Part shown: positions 7,850 to 15,132 of the stretch, piece by piece
Position numbering within the stretch: the first letter of the stretch is position 1
Layout: every line of letters begins with the position of its first letter
Source: Bacillota bacterium
Lineage (GTDB): Bacteria; Bacillota; Bacilli; Bacillales_B; DSM-18226
Direction: 5' to 3'
DNA: 15,132 nt
Assembly (NCBI GenBank): GCA_021821235.1
Contig: JAKACS010000010.1
Location: 1-15,132 of the forward strand
The notes under the pieces: model-generated
The model's input: the letters and a program-made list of their open reading frames with translations, nothing else
Databases searched by the model: none
What the model was told of the DNA's origin: nothing
Translations under genes and position numbers: made by a program

Positions 7850-8194
7850 ATGTCAAGGAAGATTCCGGGCGTGAACATGACGACGCTGAACGCTTTGTCT
7901 GAACCAAATCGTATGAGTATTGTCGAACTCTAACGTGGCGGCCCTCTGACAGTGGGGGAAATCGCCGACCAGCTGGGATTAAGGCAGCCTCAAACTTCAA
8001 AGCATCTAAAAGTGCTAAGCGACAATGGGATTGTGGAAGTGCAGGCTGAAGCTAACCGCCGCATCTACCAGCTCCGTCCCGAACCCTTCCAAGCGCTGGA
8101 TTCTTGGATACAATCTTTCAAAAGCGTAATGCAAGAAAGATTCGACAATCTAGATGATTATTTGAAGGAATTGCAGAGCAAGGAAGAATCATAA
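7850..8194 (+). pseudogene. ArsR-family transcriptional regulator interrupted by an in-frame stop
   Basis: From the ATG at 7850, with a good ribosome site GAGGTGAG just upstream, the frame reads an ArsR-type N-terminus (L-N-A-L-S-E-P-N-R-M-S-I-V-E-L). It then meets TAA at 7931-7933 (codon 28) and continues in the same frame to TAA at 8192-8194. The rest carries the winged helix: L-T-V-G-E-I-A-D-Q-L-G-L, then R-Q-P-Q-T-S-K-H-L-K-V-L and R-R-I-Y-Q-L-R-P. The stop lies where the family has a hydrophobic residue (usually Leu), so a TTA-to-TAA change is enough to explain it. A restart at GTG 7952 would lose the first helices and has no ribosome site. No metal-binding Cys pair is visible. Such regulators often pair with AHSA1/SRPBCC genes, as here. 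Confidence 0.85.
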
Positions 8195-8223
8195 GATCAT
8201 TTCACAATTAAGGAGGAATGACA

Positions 8224-8739
8224 ATGTCAAACAAGGAAATGGTGTCAAGAGTAGAGAACAATCGGGTACTGGTACTGGAGCGTATTTTCGATGCGCCTCG
8301 TGATCTTGTATTCAAGATGTTTAAAGAGCCGGAGCATCTGAAACGTTGGTGGGGGCCGAGGGGCTGGGAGATTCCGGTCTGCACCATTGATTTCCGACCG
8401 GGAGGCGTTTGGCACTACTGTATGAAGTGTGTAGATCAGAATCAGGGGGATTTTTTTGGTATGGAATCATGGGGCAAAGGGGTTTATAAGGAGATGATCG
8501 AACCGGAGAAGATCATCTACACCGATTACTTTTCGGATGCCGAAGGCAATTTAAATGATTCCATGCCATCGACCGAAATCACATTGGAATTCATCGATTT
8601 GGGTGGAAAGACAAAGCTGATTAACCGTGCTGAATATGTTTCCGAAGATGCTCTCAAGACGGTCATGGACATGGGCATGTTACAGGGAATCACCGAAACT
8701 TGGGACCGTTTGAGCGAGCTAGTGGAGTCGCTGAAGTAG
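8224..8739 (+). CDS. SRPBCC / AHSA1-family (START-like fold) protein
   Basis: This 171-aa cytosolic protein has the activator-of-Hsp90-ATPase-1-like fold, a hydrophobic-cavity domain. Typical marks are the N-terminal R-I-F-D-A-P-R-D-L-V-F-K-M-F, K-R-W-W-G-P (about residues 40-45), F-R-P-G-G-V-W, and the C-terminal helix with G-M-L-Q-G-I-T-E-T-W-D-R-L. ATG 8224 is preferred over ATG 8218, because AGGAGG (8211-8216) is only 1 nt from 8218 but 7 nt from 8224. It follows the ArsR pseudogene by 29 nt and was probably its target and operon partner; loss of the regulator may leave it unregulated. The ligand and biological role are unknown for most members. Confidence 0.88.
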   Translation: MSNKEMVSRVENNRVLVLERIFDAPRDLVFKMFKEPEHLKRWWGPRGWEIPVCTIDFRPGGVWHYCMKCVDQNQGDFFGMESWGKGVYKEMIEPEKIIYTDYFSDAEGNLNDSMPSTEITLEFIDLGGKTKLINRAEYVSEDALKTVMDMGMLQGITETWDRLSELVESLK

Positions 8740-8798
8740 ATTTACCGTTACGCTGTTTCCATTGGGAATATTCGCTGTGTTCCGCATAACAGGAATAA

Positions 8799-8840
8799 AA
8801 AATAGGGTACGAGAACCATTGCGATTCTGTACCCTATTTT
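8799..8840. terminator. Bidirectional terminator between convergent genes
   Basis: A perfect 12-bp inverted repeat (AAAATAGGGTAC at 8799-8810, GTACCCTATTTT at 8829-8840) has A/T tracts on both flanks and further inner pairing (AGAA/TTCT). It ends both the SRPBCC gene and the convergent VOC gene. Confidence 0.88.
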
Positions 8841-8846
8841 GTTCTG

Positions 8847-9287
8847 TTATTTACAGATTTTCTCCGCCAACTCTAAGATAATACCCTCTGGACCACGAAC
8901 GTAGCATAACTTATAACTTTCTTCATATTGCTGTATCTCACTAAAGATTTTCGTACCCCTCTTTTTTAATTTTGCAACAATAGCTTCAATATCTTCAACA
9001 GCAAAGCAAATATGTCGGATACCCAGCGTATTTGCTAAAGGTTGCTGAATAACTTTTTCATCTGACGGCGAATAAAATTTGACAAGCTCTATCCATACTT
9101 GACCATCTGGCATCCCCAATCCTACACATGCTGTTTTAACATCATTAAGCCCAACTATTCTGTCCAACTGTTCTCCAGCCAATTCCCATTCCGCTTGCAC
9201 TTCAAGTCCTAAATCAAGAAAAAACGCTTTGGCCTCTGAAAGATCATTTACATTTATACTCACATGATCTATTCTATTGATCTTCAT
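8847..9287 (-). CDS. VOC-family (glyoxalase/dioxygenase superfamily) protein
   Basis: This 146-aa protein has the vicinal oxygen chelate fold, two beta-alpha-beta-beta-beta repeats that form a metal site. All four expected ligands are visible: His8 (I-D-H-V-S-I-N-V), Glu67 (V-W-I-E-L-V), His92 (I-R-H-I-C-F-A-V) and Glu139 (I-I-L-E-L-A-E), as in glyoxalase I and methylmalonyl-CoA epimerase type members. The C-terminal R-G-P-E-G-I-I-L-E-L is typical. It is probably an enzyme, but the substrate cannot be fixed; glyoxalase-like or lactoylglutathione lyase-like labels would be guesses. The start is ATG 9287 with a G-rich site (AGGGGG) 7 nt upstream. It is a single-gene unit with a shared terminator. 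Confidence 0.87.
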   Translation of the reverse strand: MKINRIDHVSINVNDLSEAKAFFLDLGLEVQAEWELAGEQLDRIVGLNDVKTACVGLGMPDGQVWIELVKFYSPSDEKVIQQPLANTLGIRHICFAVEDIEAIVAKLKKRGTKIFSEIQQYEESYKLCYVRGPEGIILELAEKICK

Positions 9288-9731
9288 ATTTCATACCCCC
9301 TATGCTCCTGTTATTTTCAATACCTGCATTCGGGAAAGGTTTATTTGAAATTCTAATTCGCTTAAAACAGGAAAATATCCTTCTTCAACAAATCTACCAC
9401 ATTTTACTCTGGTGGAACCAGTACGCCTATTTTTATATTTGCGAAATTGCAAGATGTAATATACAGGGGAGGTTTCCTTGCTTAATGGCCTGTCCGGTTA
9501 AAGGATATGGGTCTTTTTATGTCTAAATAATCTTATAACAACTGTACAATGTTAGTTGTTATGGTTATTGTCTCTTTGCTTTCTCATAACTGTCCATTGA
9601 AGAATGGGTACCAAAAGTAGATTTAGCCTACACTCGCTTATAATAACTTTTTTAATCAATGTATTATAATTAAAACACTACCTAGACAGTAATAGTAATA
9701 TGTTATATAATACTGATATGGAGGTGATGAT
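9288..9731. other. 444-bp intergenic region with no supported gene
   Basis: A 74-codon open frame at 9302-9526 starts without a ribosome site and resembles nothing I know, so I do not call it. The region is AT-rich. It holds a perfect 9-bp inverted repeat, ATAACAACT (9535-9543) and AGTTGTTAT (9554-9562) with a 10-bp loop but a poor T tract, and the promoter of the following PadR gene. Confidence 0.5.
9683..9711 (+). promoter_or_regulatory. Sigma-A-type promoter of the padR-pentapeptide operon
   Basis: TAGACA (9683-9688), a 17-bp spacer and a consensus TATAAT (9706-9711) lie just before the ribosome site GGAGGTGAT (9720-9728). The segment around the -10 is imperfectly palindromic (AGTAATAT ... 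AATACT), a plausible site for PadR autorepression. Confidence 0.65.
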
Positions 9732-10061
9732 ATGACGAAGAACAAAATCACATCCGACCTGCTTCGTGGTCATACTGATACGATGATTTTACGGCTTTTG
9801 ACCGAAGCTGATCGTTATGGATATGAAATTGTGAAACTGATTGCCGAACGCTCTGGAGGCCAATATGAGTTAAAAGAAGCCACAATGTACTCCAGTGTCC
9901 GACGGCTTGAGGCAGACGGTGATATTGAATGGTATTGGGGCAATGAATCTCAGGGCGGACGGCGTAAATATTTTAGGATTACCGAGAAAGGAAAGGCTAC
10001 TTATGCCCACAACAAGAGCAATTGGGAGTATGCAAAGCGTGTACTCGAAAATTTATTATAA
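9732..10061 (+). CDS. PadR-family transcriptional regulator
   Basis: This small winged-helix repressor (109 aa) belongs to the short PadR subfamily. The sequence follows the family closely: L-L-R-G-H-T-D-T-M-I-L-R-L-L, then Y-G-Y-E-I-V-K-L-I, then L-K-E-A-T-M-Y-S-S-V-R-R-L-E (recognition helix, about residues 47-60) and G-G-R-R-K-Y-F-R-I-T-E-K-G (wing, about 77-89), then a short C-terminal dimer helix. The ribosome site GGAGGTGAT is near perfect. The stop codon overlaps the ribosome site of the next gene, so the two form an operon. PadR genes are often followed by DUF1700/HAAS-domain proteins, which fits the gene below. Confidence 0.92.
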   Translation: MTKNKITSDLLRGHTDTMILRLLTEADRYGYEIVKLIAERSGGQYELKEATMYSSVRRLEADGDIEWYWGNESQGGRRKYFRITEKGKATYAHNKSNWEYAKRVLENLL

Positions 10062-10075
10062 GGAGATTTGATATT

Positions 10076-10945
10076 ATGAATGAAAAATTAACTAACTATT
10101 TAAATGGCGTTTTTGCGCCTTACGATGGTGTAAAAAGCGTTGATGAACTAAAGGCTGATCTGCTCTCCGATTTGCAGGAGCGGTTCCGTGAACTTAAAGC
10201 TGAGGGAAAGGACGATGAGACTGCTTTTGAGATGACCATTGAAAGCATCGGCGACATCGAACAAACGGTACTGGAGGTGGCTAATCTCTCCCGTTCACTG
10301 GAGCGTCAGGTGCTAACAAACTTGAGCGCGAGCAACTTAACAAATAGTGACTTCGTGGGTGTTACCGCACATAAAGGAAAATTTGTGGCGAGCGCATTAC
10401 GCGGTTCTAATTTTTCGGACGCAGATTTGACTGGCAGCTTATTTAAGTCAAGTGATGTGCGTGATGCTAACTTTGACAACGCAAATCTGGCAGACTGCAC
10501 CTTCACCACCCTCGATCTTACGAATTCAAGTTTCAACAAATCCATTCTTGTGCGCACAAACTTCCGTAAGTCAGGGCTAAATAGAGTAAAATTCAGGGAT
10601 GTAACAATGACCGATGTCGAGATGACCGCTTCCGATCTTAGAGATGCAACTTTTGAAAACTGTATCTTTAACGGCGTTGATTTCAAATATTGTGATTTTC
10701 GAGGGGGGTGTTTTGACGGGCAAACCTTCATCGGTGTCAAGTTTGATCGGTCTGAACTGAACGACGTTTCGTTTCGGGGAGCGACACTCAAGAACGTGTC
10801 ATTCCGTCTACCTCGTTCCGTGACAAACAAATCTTACCGTGCCTTCAAAACAGTCTGCTTTGACGGCGCCACGATGGATAAGCTGACCTATGCCGCACTT
10901 AAAGGTTTATGGGTGGTAGATTTATCAAAAGTTACTATTATTTAA
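10076..10945 (+). CDS. Pentapeptide-repeat protein with N-terminal HAAS (DUF1700)-like domain
   Basis: The start at 10076 has AAGGAG (10060-10065) upstream; the longer open frame from 10022 overlaps padR and is not used. The product is 289 aa. Residues 1-70 resemble the HAAS/DUF1700 helical domain (L-K-A-D-L-L-S-D-L-Q-E-R-F, then G-K-D-D-E-T-A and I-E-S-I-G-D-I-E). From residue 83 to 243 a Phe/Leu-type residue recurs every fifth position without a break, 33 repeats, mostly alternating Phe and Leu, as in the A(D/N)LxX pentapeptide family. This should fold as a right-handed quadrilateral beta-helix of about eight coils. There is a short C-terminal tail of about 45 residues. No signal peptide or membrane segment is present, so it should be cytosolic. 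Some pentapeptide proteins mimic DNA and protect gyrase; nothing here proves that role. PadR probably controls it. Confidence 0.88.
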   Translation: MNEKLTNYLNGVFAPYDGVKSVDELKADLLSDLQERFRELKAEGKDDETAFEMTIESIGDIEQTVLEVANLSRSLERQVLTNLSASNLTNSDFVGVTAHKGKFVASALRGSNFSDADLTGSLFKSSDVRDANFDNANLADCTFTTLDLTNSSFNKSILVRTNFRKSGLNRVKFRDVTMTDVEMTASDLRDATFENCIFNGVDFKYCDFRGGCFDGQTFIGVKFDRSELNDVSFRGATLKNVSFRLPRSVTNKSYRAFKTVCFDGATMDKLTYAALKGLWVVDLSKVTII

Positions 10946-10957
10946 GGGGAGAAGGAC

Positions 10958-11002
10958 ATGGACCGTGAACGAGACTGTAACCAGATTCGTGCGAAGGTCT
11001 AG
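10958..11002 (+). other. Possible 14-codon ORF downstream of the pentapeptide gene
   Basis: ATG 10958 follows a fair ribosome site (GGGGAGAAGG, 10946-10955) and reads M-D-R-E-R-D-C-N-Q-I-R-A-K-V before TAG. It is 12 nt past the pentapeptide gene. It could be the surviving start of a third operon gene whose remainder was deleted, or a chance frame. Confidence 0.3.
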
Positions 11003-11031
11003 CTATTTTTTGAAAATACAACTCTTCCTAA

Positions 11032-12566
<1,535 letters not shown>

Positions 12567-12618
12567 ATGCTGAATACGTATAGATGCAATACACCGCTCC
12601 GGTGTGTAATTTATCCCT

Positions 12619-13155
12619 CTGTCAAGACACAAAATCCAGATATTTAAGATAAACTCCTTCTCATGGCATTTTTGATGTCGATTTCCTCCTGGGTTGGTTG
12701 CTTATTTTGGATGGGATAATAAGTTGTTGACCTTGACAAATCTAGCAATTCACATTGACGTTTGATGGATAATTCGCTATCTTCAAACTCAATTAGTTTC
12801 TTTTTTTCCTCCAATCTGAGACCTGTTGTTGTTTTTTTTTTGAGCCAGTTCAACTCAACCGTAAGTTGGCCAATTTGACTGATATGTTCCTCCTTTTCAG
12901 CTTCATATTCTTGTTTGAGTTTTTCTGATTCCGAAACTTTTTTGTCAAAGACTGCTGGCATATTTTCCAAAAACTCTATCCGCCACCTGCTAATTAACTG
13001 AGGACTTACACCATACTTTTGGGCAATTTCATTAACTGTACTTTCTCCCCTTACTAGCTCTAAAACGATATTCGCTTTTTCTCCAGGTTTGTAGGTTCTT
13101 CGTTTTTTGCTCATACCATTACCTTTATCATATTTTTTCGTTTTTAGTGTCCAAT
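12619..13155 (-). mobile_element. IS3-family insertion sequence remnant
   Basis: The segment holds a complete-looking orfA and the first part of orfB on the minus strand. Candidate ends share GACAC-AAAA: on the plus strand TGTCAAGACACAAAAT (from 12619), and on the minus strand TTGGACACTAAAAA (near 13155). If both are true termini, the loss is an internal deletion of about 0.7 kb of orfB. The exact borders and any target duplication could not be fixed. Confidence 0.6.
12644..13114 (-). pseudogene. IS3-family transposase orfA fused to truncated orfB
   Basis: From ATG 13114 the product begins M-S-K-K-R-R-T-Y-K-P-G-E-K-A-N-I-V-L-E, the helix-turn-helix OrfA of IS3-type elements (Y-G-V-S-P-Q-L-I-S-R-W). 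A leucine-zipper-like region follows, ending N-W-L-K-K-K. A run of ten A (minus strand, 12841-12832), the usual kind of slippery site for the orfA/orfB frameshift, follows. In the present sequence the frame runs straight through it into an OrfB start (E-E-K-K-K-L-I-E-F-E-D-S-E-L-S-I, then C-E-L-L-D-L-S-R-S-T). It stops after about 60 OrfB residues at 12644, so the DDE catalytic domain is absent. The longer frame upstream to 13324 is non-coding. It cannot transpose by itself. Confidence 0.82.
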
Positions 13156-13419
13156 GGTATGGATACATTATAATATTTAACAAGACATCGCTAACAAACA
13201 CATCTTTTAAAAATGCCATATTCAGAAATGCTACGTTTAAGCATTTGATGTGAAAAAGGCGATTTTTTTTATAGTTCAACGATGGATATGTTGACGTATG
13301 CAGGTTTGAAAGGGTATCAAGCAAATTTGGTAAATATCACAATTTTTAATGAGTTATGCAGATTGTATTCTATCAGAAAGAATATATAGTATAATGTTAA
13401 GAGAAGGAGGTGAATGGAC

Positions 13420-13773
13420 ATGCTCGAAAAAAGGCTCGACAGAATGGAAGAAATGTTAACCACGTTAATAACAATGGTAGGAAATCTGAATCGTCAACAG
13501 CAAGAAATGAAAAGTGAATTGCAGGATATGAAGGCTGAATTCCAAGATATGAAGAAAGATCAGCAAGAAACGAAGATTGACCTACAAGAAATAAAATCGG
13601 ATCTGCAAGAGGTAAAAAATGAACAATTCATTTCGCGTAGTGAAAGTGAAAAACAATTTTCAGAAATGCAGAAAATGCTAACTTTCATGAAATTGGATCA
13701 AGACCATACTTGGGAGAAGACAGTGAAAAATGAAAGAGAGCTGGCTCAGATTAGAGGTCATCTTCAGCTTTGA
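13420..13773 (+). CDS. Small coiled-coil protein of unknown function
   Basis: The product is 117 aa from ATG 13420, which sits 9 nt after the strong ribosome site AAGGAGG (13404-13410); ATG 13414 is too close to it. A TATAAT at 13390-13395 is a likely -10. The protein is hydrophilic and almost wholly helical. About residues 34-68 are five near-identical heptads (L-Q-D-M-K-A-E / F-Q-D-M-K-K-D / Q-Q-E-T-K-I-D / L-Q-E-I-K-S-D / L-Q-E-V-K-N-E), a strong parallel coiled coil. There is no signal peptide, membrane segment or Cys. Similar short coiled-coil proteins are common and unassigned in bacilli. I do not recognise a named family. The following 300 bp show no convincing terminator. Confidence 0.75.
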   Translation: MLEKRLDRMEEMLTTLITMVGNLNRQQQEMKSELQDMKAEFQDMKKDQQETKIDLQEIKSDLQEVKNEQFISRSESEKQFSEMQKMLTFMKLDQDHTWEKTVKNERELAQIRGHLQL

Positions 13774-14090
13774 AATCGTTAATCGGATTTTTGGAGCGTT
13801 GATGATGTCCTTTGTTTTTTATGCCATATAGATATGTTAAAGAGAATACCCCCCTTGATTAGGATCGTTTGTTTTAGCCTCCTGAAACTATTATTAAATT
13901 AGAATTTAAAATTAGAGAACTTACCCCTGTGAATACTACTATCTGAACAATCTGTTTTTCCTCATTTAGCAGACAACTTCCCACTGTATTTCAGAAAAGA
14001 ACGGCAGATCGTCTTAAAAAAATAGTAGCTAAATGGACAAGCTGTGATTCCAAGTCTGCTATAATCATTAGCAAAGGGGAGTGATTTATA
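13774..14090. other. 317-bp intergenic region
   Basis: It is AT-rich, with stops in all frames and no repeats or RNA folds that I can support. It contains a weak hairpin right after the coiled-coil gene (AAATC/GATTT around 13774-13793) and the promoter of the DinB-family gene at its right end. Confidence 0.45.
14034..14065 (+). promoter_or_regulatory. Likely promoter of the DinB-family gene
   Basis: A consensus TATAAT at 14060-14065 is preceded by TG (14057-14058), forming an extended -10. TGGACA (14034-14039) lies 20 bp upstream, which is long for a -35, so the extended -10 may carry the activity. Confidence 0.5.
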
Positions 14091-14564
14091 ATGGAACAGT
14101 TAATTGAACAATACAAACAAGGGTATTCCAAGCTTTTAAAAGAAGTGGATGGCCTTTCAGAAGAACTGCTATTGTTTAAACCATCCGAAACTAGCTGGAG
14201 CATCAGGGAAATTATTATTCATGTTTCAGATGCAGAGCTGGTACATATTCATCGGATGAAAGCTGTTTTGGCAGAGGAAAATCCGATTCTGACTGCCTTT
14301 GATCAGGATTTGTGGACGGATCGCCTGCACTCTCAACAAATCGATCATCAATTGTATCTTCAGCTGTTTAAATCGATGCGCGAAAGCTTTCTGCCGATTC
14401 TGCAGCAGTTAACAGAACAAGATTATTTACGGATAGGAACCCATAATGTTGCTGGCCCACTCACTTTCAAAGAAATTTTAGAACATGCCATTGAGCATGT
14501 AGAAGGTCATATTGGGCAAATCAGACGGGTGAAACAATGTTTTGAAGAACAGAACGAGCAGTAG
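14091..14564 (+). CDS. DinB / YfiT-like metal-dependent protein
   Basis: This 157-aa four-helix-bundle protein belongs to the DinB/YfiT superfamily, whose studied members include thiol (bacillithiol) S-transferases. The metal site is visible: His44 (I-I-I-H-V-S-D-A-E), and His136 and His140 in E-H-V-E-G-H-I-G-Q-I, with His132 close by. Other typical elements are W-S-I-R-E-I-I-I-H near the end of helix 1 and G-P-L-T-F-K-E-I-L-E-H before the last helix. The ATG follows a good site (GGGGAG, 14077-14082). It is a single-gene unit with its own promoter and terminator. The specific substrate cannot be read from sequence. Confidence 0.88.
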   Translation: MEQLIEQYKQGYSKLLKEVDGLSEELLLFKPSETSWSIREIIIHVSDAELVHIHRMKAVLAEENPILTAFDQDLWTDRLHSQQIDHQLYLQLFKSMRESFLPILQQLTEQDYLRIGTHNVAGPLTFKEILEHAIEHVEGHIGQIRRVKQCFEEQNEQ

Positions 14565-14580
14565 CATTTGCAATCGAATC

Positions 14581-14618
14581 AAACTGAGGCGGAAAAATGT
14601 GCCTCAGTTTCTTTTTGT
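14581..14618 (+). terminator. Rho-independent terminator of the DinB-family gene
   Basis: A perfect 10-bp stem (AAACTGAGGC at 14581-14590, GCCTCAGTTT at 14601-14610) is followed by CTTTTTGTT. Confidence 0.9.
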
Positions 14619-14795
14619 TCTAAACGGATGATTGGGTCAAAAGAACTATTTATCCTTTCTGACCTTTTGACGATAAAAAAAGTAAATGAATACAGGGGTA
14701 AAACTTTGGAAACAAAGTGACACAAAACTAAAGGGACTAAAATCGGTTATACTTATCGATCATGTCAGCCAGTTGCAGCAGCGGTTCTCATACAT

Positions 14796-14830
14796 CCCTT
14801 ACAAACTGTTGTAGGGGCTTTATTTTTGTG
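14796..14830 (+). terminator. Second terminator-like hairpin, upstream of the membrane-protein gene
   Basis: CCCTTACAA (14796-14804) pairs with TTGTAGGG (14809-14816) with one bulged T, followed by CTTTATTTTTG. No gene ends just before it; the DinB gene already has a terminator at 14581. It may end a short transcript from 14620-14795, or act as an attenuator for the next gene. Confidence 0.6.
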
Positions 14831-14867
14831 TTTTTCCCTAAGGAGGGACAGCAGAATTACGACAGTG

Positions 14868-14912
14868 ATGGACAGTCTTTTTGAAATAGATGGAAAGGAA
14901 AGGATTAAATGA
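14868..14912 (+). other. Possible 14-codon upstream ORF overlapping the next start
   Basis: ATG 14868 (with GTG 14865 just before it) reads M-D-S-L-F-E-I-D-G-K-E-R-I-K, and its TGA overlaps the next gene's ATG as ATGA (14909-14912). An AAGGAGGGA at 14840-14848 is too far for a normal start (about 19 nt), so translation is doubtful. Confidence 0.25.
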
Positions 14913-15132
14913 AGTTGAAAAATCGATTATTTTTTGCGGTTTCTGTCTTATTTTTTTTACCGAACAGTTTGCTCGTTTTTGACACTGTAGTAAAAGATTT
15001 AAATTGGGAACTAGGACTAGTTTTATTTTTCTCACTACTATTTTTTATTGTTATTATTGTGATGGTTAAAAAGATGCCTGTAGAAAATGTACGAGCAGTG
15101 ACTGAAACAGCAGCAGCAATTGAAGCTCCGCC
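14909..15132 (+). CDS. Small membrane protein, 3' partial
   Basis: The frame opens at ATG 14909 (site AAAGGA, 14898-14903) and runs off the window end after 74 codons. Residues 6-24 and 35-53 are strongly hydrophobic, so two membrane helices are likely. A charged segment (V-K-K-M-P-V-E-N-V-R) and an Ala/Thr/Glu stretch follow. I do not recognise the family. The preceding hairpin at 14796 and the overlapping 14-codon frame could influence its expression. Confidence 0.55.
   Translation, partial: MKLKNRLFFAVSVLFFLPNSLLVFDTVVKDLNWELGLVLFFSLLFFIVIIVMVKKMPVENVRAVTETAAAIEAP

Noticed and set aside
7952..8194. Functional short ArsR protein starting at GTG 7952
   Set aside because: It would lack the first helices of the winged-helix domain and has no ribosome site. 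An upstream in-frame start with a good site shows that the gene is interrupted.
9302..9526. 74-codon open frame on the plus strand between the VOC and PadR genes
   Set aside because: No ribosome site before the ATG, an odd composition rich in aromatic and Cys residues, and no recognisable family.
10306..10830. Long minus-strand frame antisense to the pentapeptide gene
   Set aside because: It is a shadow frame produced by the repeat composition, with no ribosome site and low-complexity content.
12591..12605. Short palindrome ACACCG-CTC-CGGTGT after the pps remnant as a terminator
   Set aside because: A 6-bp stem with a 3-nt loop and no T tract, so termination is not convincing.
13115..13324. 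N-terminal extension of the IS3 OrfA frame
   Set aside because: The 70 extra codons have no ribosome site and do not look like OrfA. The family start matches ATG 13114.

Overview
The window looks like chromosomal DNA from a low-GC Gram-positive bacterium of the Bacillaceae. The evidence is strong AGGAGG-type ribosome binding sites, AT-rich intergenic DNA with classical hairpin/T-tract terminators, and a left end with the gene order M23 murein hydrolase activator - ctpB - minJ, as found downstream of ftsEX in Bacillus relatives. I do not name a genus.

Left, conserved part (1-3968): the 3' part of an FtsEX-associated peptidoglycan hydrolase or hydrolase activator, the carboxy-terminal processing protease CtpB, and the polytopic PDZ protein MinJ. 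These concern cell-wall remodelling, sporulation signalling and division-site placement. A run of four degenerate 21-bp repeats lies between ctpB and minJ.

Middle, accessory and partly decayed part (about 3970-13330): a macrolide-type glycosyltransferase pseudogene that lacks its N-terminus, with a 61-bp hairpin next to the truncation; an ABC-2 transporter pair (ATPase and permease) divergent from a TetR regulator, with two matching operator-like palindromes lying on the two promoters; an ArsR regulator broken by an in-frame stop, followed by an intact SRPBCC/AHSA1 gene; a VOC-family protein; a PadR regulator followed by a protein that joins a HAAS (DUF1700)-like N-terminal domain to 33 consecutive pentapeptide repeats; a phosphoenolpyruvate synthase/rifampin phosphotransferase-like gene with two internal deletions; and an IS3-family remnant that has lost most of orfB. 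Four loci in about 9 kb are broken, so this stretch appears to be in active decay or turnover.

Right part (13330-15132): a small coiled-coil protein with nearly exact heptads, a DinB/YfiT-like metal-binding protein, two terminator hairpins, and the start of a small membrane protein that runs off the window.

No rRNA, tRNA, CRISPR array or prophage module was seen. The best candidates for something less described are the PadR/HAAS/pentapeptide pair and the paired operators of the TetR-ABC locus. Both rest on sequence pattern only.
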